From an uncultured Maribacter sp. (GTDB lineage Bacteria > Bacteroidota > Bacteroidia > Flavobacteriales > Flavobacteriaceae), in the NCBI GenBank assembly GCA_937125035.1, contig CAKZLG010000167.1, forward strand, positions 1-50,928: DNA of 50,928 bases, in the 5' to 3' direction. Both the position numbers and the translations under genes were made by a program. Under the pieces are notes generated by a model. It saw nothing but the letters and a program-made list of their open reading frames with translations. It ran no database searches and was not told the DNA's origin. Positions 48,601 through 50,928 of the stretch are shown one piece after another; the first letter of the stretch is position 1; the number at the start of each line of letters is the position of its first letter.

Positions 48601-50121
48601 TCCTTGGTCAACCAGATGCTAGACCTTAGCAAGTTGGAAAGTCGGCATATAAACCTAAACTACCAACAAGGTGATGTGGTGTCGTTTACACATTATGTAT
48701 TGGAAAGCTTTCAAACGCTAGCAGAAGATAAAGGGGTGGGTATACGTTTTAAGACAGACGTAGACCAGCTTATCATGGATTTTGATGCGGTGCGCTTACA
48801 GCAGGTAATTTCCAACCTAATGGCCAACGCCATTAAATTTACCCCTATGGGTGGTGATGTCATACTTTCCACAAGCTGCAAAAAAAATCATTTTATACTT
48901 CAGATAAAGGATACAGGCATGGGGATAGCCGAGGCGGACCTGCCCCATATTTTTGACCGATTTTATCAAGCTGATGGTTCCCATACGCGGCAAGGGGAAG
49001 GAACGGGCATCGGTTTGGCATTGACCCAGCAATTGGTAAAACTGTTCGGTGGTGAGGTCACGGTAGAAAGTAAGGTGGGTAAGGGAACTGTTTTTAACGT
49101 TTCCCTGCCCATTCGAAATAGCGCTGAAATTGATGTATTGGGCAAGGGTGATTACGGACTACCGAGCAGTAAAGACCTCAAAAAATCTCAATCTCCGGAA
49201 GAATATATCGGAACTTCAAAGGAGCCAAGGCGTGCCGAGGAAATTCCAAAGGACGAGCAAAGACCTTTAGTATTGATCGCTGATGATAATGAGGATGTAC
49301 GTGCTTACATCGTTTCTTGTTTACAAGGTGAATATGTGGTGGCCATTGCAACAAATGGGAAGGAATGTGAAGAAATGGCCTACCAACTAACCCCAGATAT
49401 GATCATATTGGACGTAATGATGCCTCATAAAGATGGTTTTGACGTTTGCCGTTCACTCAAGACCGAGGAACGTACCAGTCACATACCTATAATCATGTTG
49501 ACCGCCAAGGCCGATATGGAGAGTAAGTTACAAGGATTGGAACAAAAAGCCGATGCCTACCTTACCAAGCCCTTTCATAGGAAAGAGCTGTTATTGCGTA
49601 TAAAGAATCTTTTGGAACTACGGGAATTACTACAGCAGTACTATCTGTCCTTCCTCGAGGCACGATCTTTACCGCAGGGTTTCCCAAAGCATGGGTCCCG
49701 GACCCGTGTCCCAACATATAAGACCTACCCCACTGCCGATGAAGGCCAAGTGCACATAGAAGCCCACAAAGCCATTCCTTTTGCCAATGGTTTGGATAAC
49801 GCATTTGTAACCAAAGTGAAAACAGCGGTGGAGGCCCATTTGGATGATAGTGGATTTGATGTGGAACAATTATGCATGGAATTGGCCCTTAGCCACTCCC
49901 AAGTGCACCGAAAGCTTTCTGCATTGACAGGACTTTCGGCCACCTTTTTCATACGTTATGTGCGTTTGATCAAGGCAAAGGAGCTCTTGCTTCATTCCCA
50001 CTACAAGATTTCTGCCATTGCCACGGATTGTGGCTTTAATGATCCAGCTTATTTCAGCAGGGTCTTTAAAAAGGAATTTGGCAGTACTCCCCAAAAGTGG
50101 CGAGATAAGCATGCCCAATAA
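45628..50121 (+). CDS. Hybrid two-component system: two-component-regulator propellers, Y_Y_Y domain, histidine kinase, receiver, AraC HTH
   Basis: 1497 aa; about 14 blades ending in W(F/I/V)GT...YDG; YQYLLEGFETNWNAP (Y_Y_Y), TM WWAYLGYILVFVGGIVLLYRF, HEFRTPLTVILGM, GTGIGLALTQQLVKLFGG, LIADDNEDVRAYI...DVMMPHKDGFDVC, C-terminal AraC CGFNDPAYFSRVFKKEFGSTPQKWR. Confidence 0.97.
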   Translation: MIIRLQHVFHKLPLMMVVGILVMGCRQEEAHTIVGAGPKIVKANGYLVPKDSVLPPKVLQREAPRVVPAIKNEMVTKHANRYQINKERARSTIVPELAILGEKGILRPKVVPAKGRVVMAGLPAVVTAQEVRSLDSNPYNFSSFNKLQGISDKDVQYIFEDGHDNIWFGTANGGVSMYDGHYFRTFTKVQGLLNNNITCITEDANGNIWFGSSSGITKYDGHSFTNFTVAEGLSSNHVTSMLVDKKGFLWIGSWNGGASRYDGETFTHYMKKEGLAENNVSTITEDTHGNLWFGTDGNGISKYDGKSFHNYASTPEIYLEVVTCTLEDAHGNIWIGTQSGGLGMYDGASFVQYDQSDGLPNNFIFSIYEDTAGSIWIGTWGGGITQYDGTSFRHYPVLEGLSQDTVESIMEDSAGNIWFGTWGSGISKYSGQYFKHFTSDDGLLNSDVGGLLEDGNGNIWVGTYGGSALQYDGENFTQITEKYPGYGVLVNCITADKKGNIWFGSQAKGVIMYDGDNLTHFPEMWEMNRCRVMSMLVDTKGNLWIGTDFGGVIKYDGQASPHGKGSFTQFTDSTGLSSNMVTSIAEDRNGHLWFGTTGGGATQYDGTAFSHFTTKEGMVDNSLLSIYEDSRGNLWFGTRGAGVSKYDGEYFTHFTSENGLGGNSVTSILEDENGNLWFGTESGLSKLITNKQPIISEADKEDLPYEPENLFINYGHEDGFLGIGVNVGRTMVKGKNGAIWVGTPDRLTVFNPNDLKKDTVPPQLKMTNLGLFNETVHWADLAKNKDTSFILSNNVHFKNFEFDSVLKWNNVPRNLSLAHSNNNITFQYVGGTLKSPQKVRYQYLLEGFETNWNAPTSAHEATYGNLPWGDYIFKVKATNGDGVRSETLSYPFTIRAPWWHSWWAYLGYILVFVGGIVLLYRFQLHQKLKKAERVRLQELDTFKTGLYTNITHEFRTPLTVILGMAQQMYDSPKTHVKSGLDMILRNGQNLLSLVNQMLDLSKLESRHINLNYQQGDVVSFTHYVLESFQTLAEDKGVGIRFKTDVDQLIMDFDAVRLQQVISNLMANAIKFTPMGGDVILSTSCKKNHFILQIKDTGMGIAEADLPHIFDRFYQADGSHTRQGEGTGIGLALTQQLVKLFGGEVTVESKVGKGTVFNVSLPIRNSAEIDVLGKGDYGLPSSKDLKKSQSPEEYIGTSKEPRRAEEIPKDEQRPLVLIADDNEDVRAYIVSCLQGEYVVAIATNGKECEEMAYQLTPDMIILDVMMPHKDGFDVCRSLKTEERTSHIPIIMLTAKADMESKLQGLEQKADAYLTKPFHRKELLLRIKNLLELRELLQQYYLSFLEARSLPQGFPKHGSRTRVPTYKTYPTADEGQVHIEAHKAIPFANGLDNAFVTKVKTAVEAHLDDSGFDVEQLCMELALSHSQVHRKLSALTGLSATFFIRYVRLIKAKELLLHSHYKISAIATDCGFNDPAYFSRVFKKEFGSTPQKWRDKHAQ
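46078..47690 (+). repeat. Tandem propeller-blade repeat array inside the HTCS gene (period about 120-125 bp)
   Basis: 13 recurring (N/H/S/F)(I/L)W(F/I/V)G segments, each followed in most copies by YDGxxFxxF; a degenerate 14th (AIWVGTPDRL) follows at about 47840. Confidence 0.85.
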
Positions 50122-50488
50122 TCCCATTACCACTTTATTGGTGCTATGGTAGGGTAGAATACCCTAAGGCTAGTATGTCTAAAATCTAGTCTTCATTAAA
50201 TTCAAGGTAAAGCCGGTTTTCTTCCAAGGTGGCGGTTTGCAAACACCACAGGGCTAAGCTCAAAATATGATCTATTGTGGGCAAAGACCTACAAACACCT
50301 TTCTCAACCTGACAAAAAACGTGTCTATCCTCTTTTTATTCAATCTCCGTCCTGTTGGTGCAATCTGAGTACAAGTCGCTTTTCCAGAAAAGTACCAAAT
50401 TGGTCGTCAACCGGGTTCGTGGTGCTTTGTAAGGAAAACACCACCATGGCCTAGCACGAAAATGATAACCTTAAAAAATGTGAACCTT

Positions 50489-50928
50489 ATGAAAACAATC
50501 CAAAATGTATGGGCATTTACCCTTTTGAAACCCTTTTTCTTGGTAATGCTATTGTTGACCTCTTCTTGTAGTGATGATGATCCTGAACCTGCGCCAGCGC
50601 CACAGCAAATTGAAGAAGAAGAACCCGAAGTGGAAGAAGAACCTGTTGAGGAAACACCGGATGAAGTTACCTATACCATTACTGAAATAGGCAACGGTGC
50701 CGCCCTTTTTGGAGCTAATGGGTTGGACATTGGTCCCGATGGTAATTTGTACGTTGCTAGCGTAATTGGCCTTGAAATTGCGGTGATGGATAAAGAGGAT
50801 GGTACTATTACCGAGCGTATTGGACAAGATAGGCAGGTGAAAGGCCCGGATGACCTGGTTTTTGGCCCTGATGGGTCCTTGTATTGGACCAATATCCTCA
50901 CCGGTGAAGTAGGCCGCATATCACCTGA
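50489..50928 (+). CDS. SMP-30/NHL-like beta-propeller lipoprotein, N-terminal part (runs off right edge)
   Basis: MKTIQNVWAFTLLKPFFLVMLLLTSSCSDDDPEPAPAPQQIEEEEPEVEEEPVEETPDEVTYTITEIGNGAALFGANGLDIGPDGNLYVASVIG...GPDDLVFGPDGSLYWTNILTGEVGRISP. Confidence 0.8.
   Translation, partial: MKTIQNVWAFTLLKPFFLVMLLLTSSCSDDDPEPAPAPQQIEEEEPEVEEEPVEETPDEVTYTITEIGNGAALFGANGLDIGPDGNLYVASVIGLEIAVMDKEDGTITERIGQDRQVKGPDDLVFGPDGSLYWTNILTGEVGRISP

Noticed and set aside
1-50928. CRISPR arrays, IS elements, prophage, tRNA/rRNA genes
   Set aside because: No spaced identical repeats, transposase or integrase ORFs, or cloverleaf/rRNA-like sequence seen on reading; a tRNAscan/CRISPRCasFinder run would be the decisive check.

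Overview
The window looks like a chromosomal segment of a Flavobacteriaceae-type Bacteroidota genome. The evidence is TANNTTTG-type -7 elements, PUR-family, DUF1573 and DUF4920 proteins, a FecA-like TonB-dependent receptor and a hybrid two-component system (HTCS). About 45 protein genes are densely packed and mostly housekeeping. They include PII-Amt, crcB, ilvE, mnmD, grpE-dnaJ, a NatAB-like ABC exporter with mscS, an outer-membrane barrel and a sigma54 activator, ppk2, a cyclophilin-FKBP fusion, csp, a 1-Cys peroxiredoxin, an M14 peptidase, nusB-DUF1573-yajC, pepT, pyrD, mvaB, guaB, an M1 peptidase, a 1497-aa HTCS, and the start of an SMP-30/NHL-like lipoprotein. I found no rRNA, tRNA, CRISPR array, transposase or prophage. 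The best candidates for follow-up are: (i) a tightly spaced five-gene envelope-type operon (9237-14479) ending in an atypical sigma54 activator with GAFTSA instead of GAFTGA and no C-terminal HTH; (ii) two unlisted, mutually similar membrane microproteins (2646-2822 and 18861-18959); (iii) a DnaJ that has lost two of its four zinc motifs; (iv) a highly self-similar 14-blade propeller HTCS with a possible lipobox, and the repeat-rich intergenic region between it and the next gene. All family assignments are by reading motifs; no database search was run.
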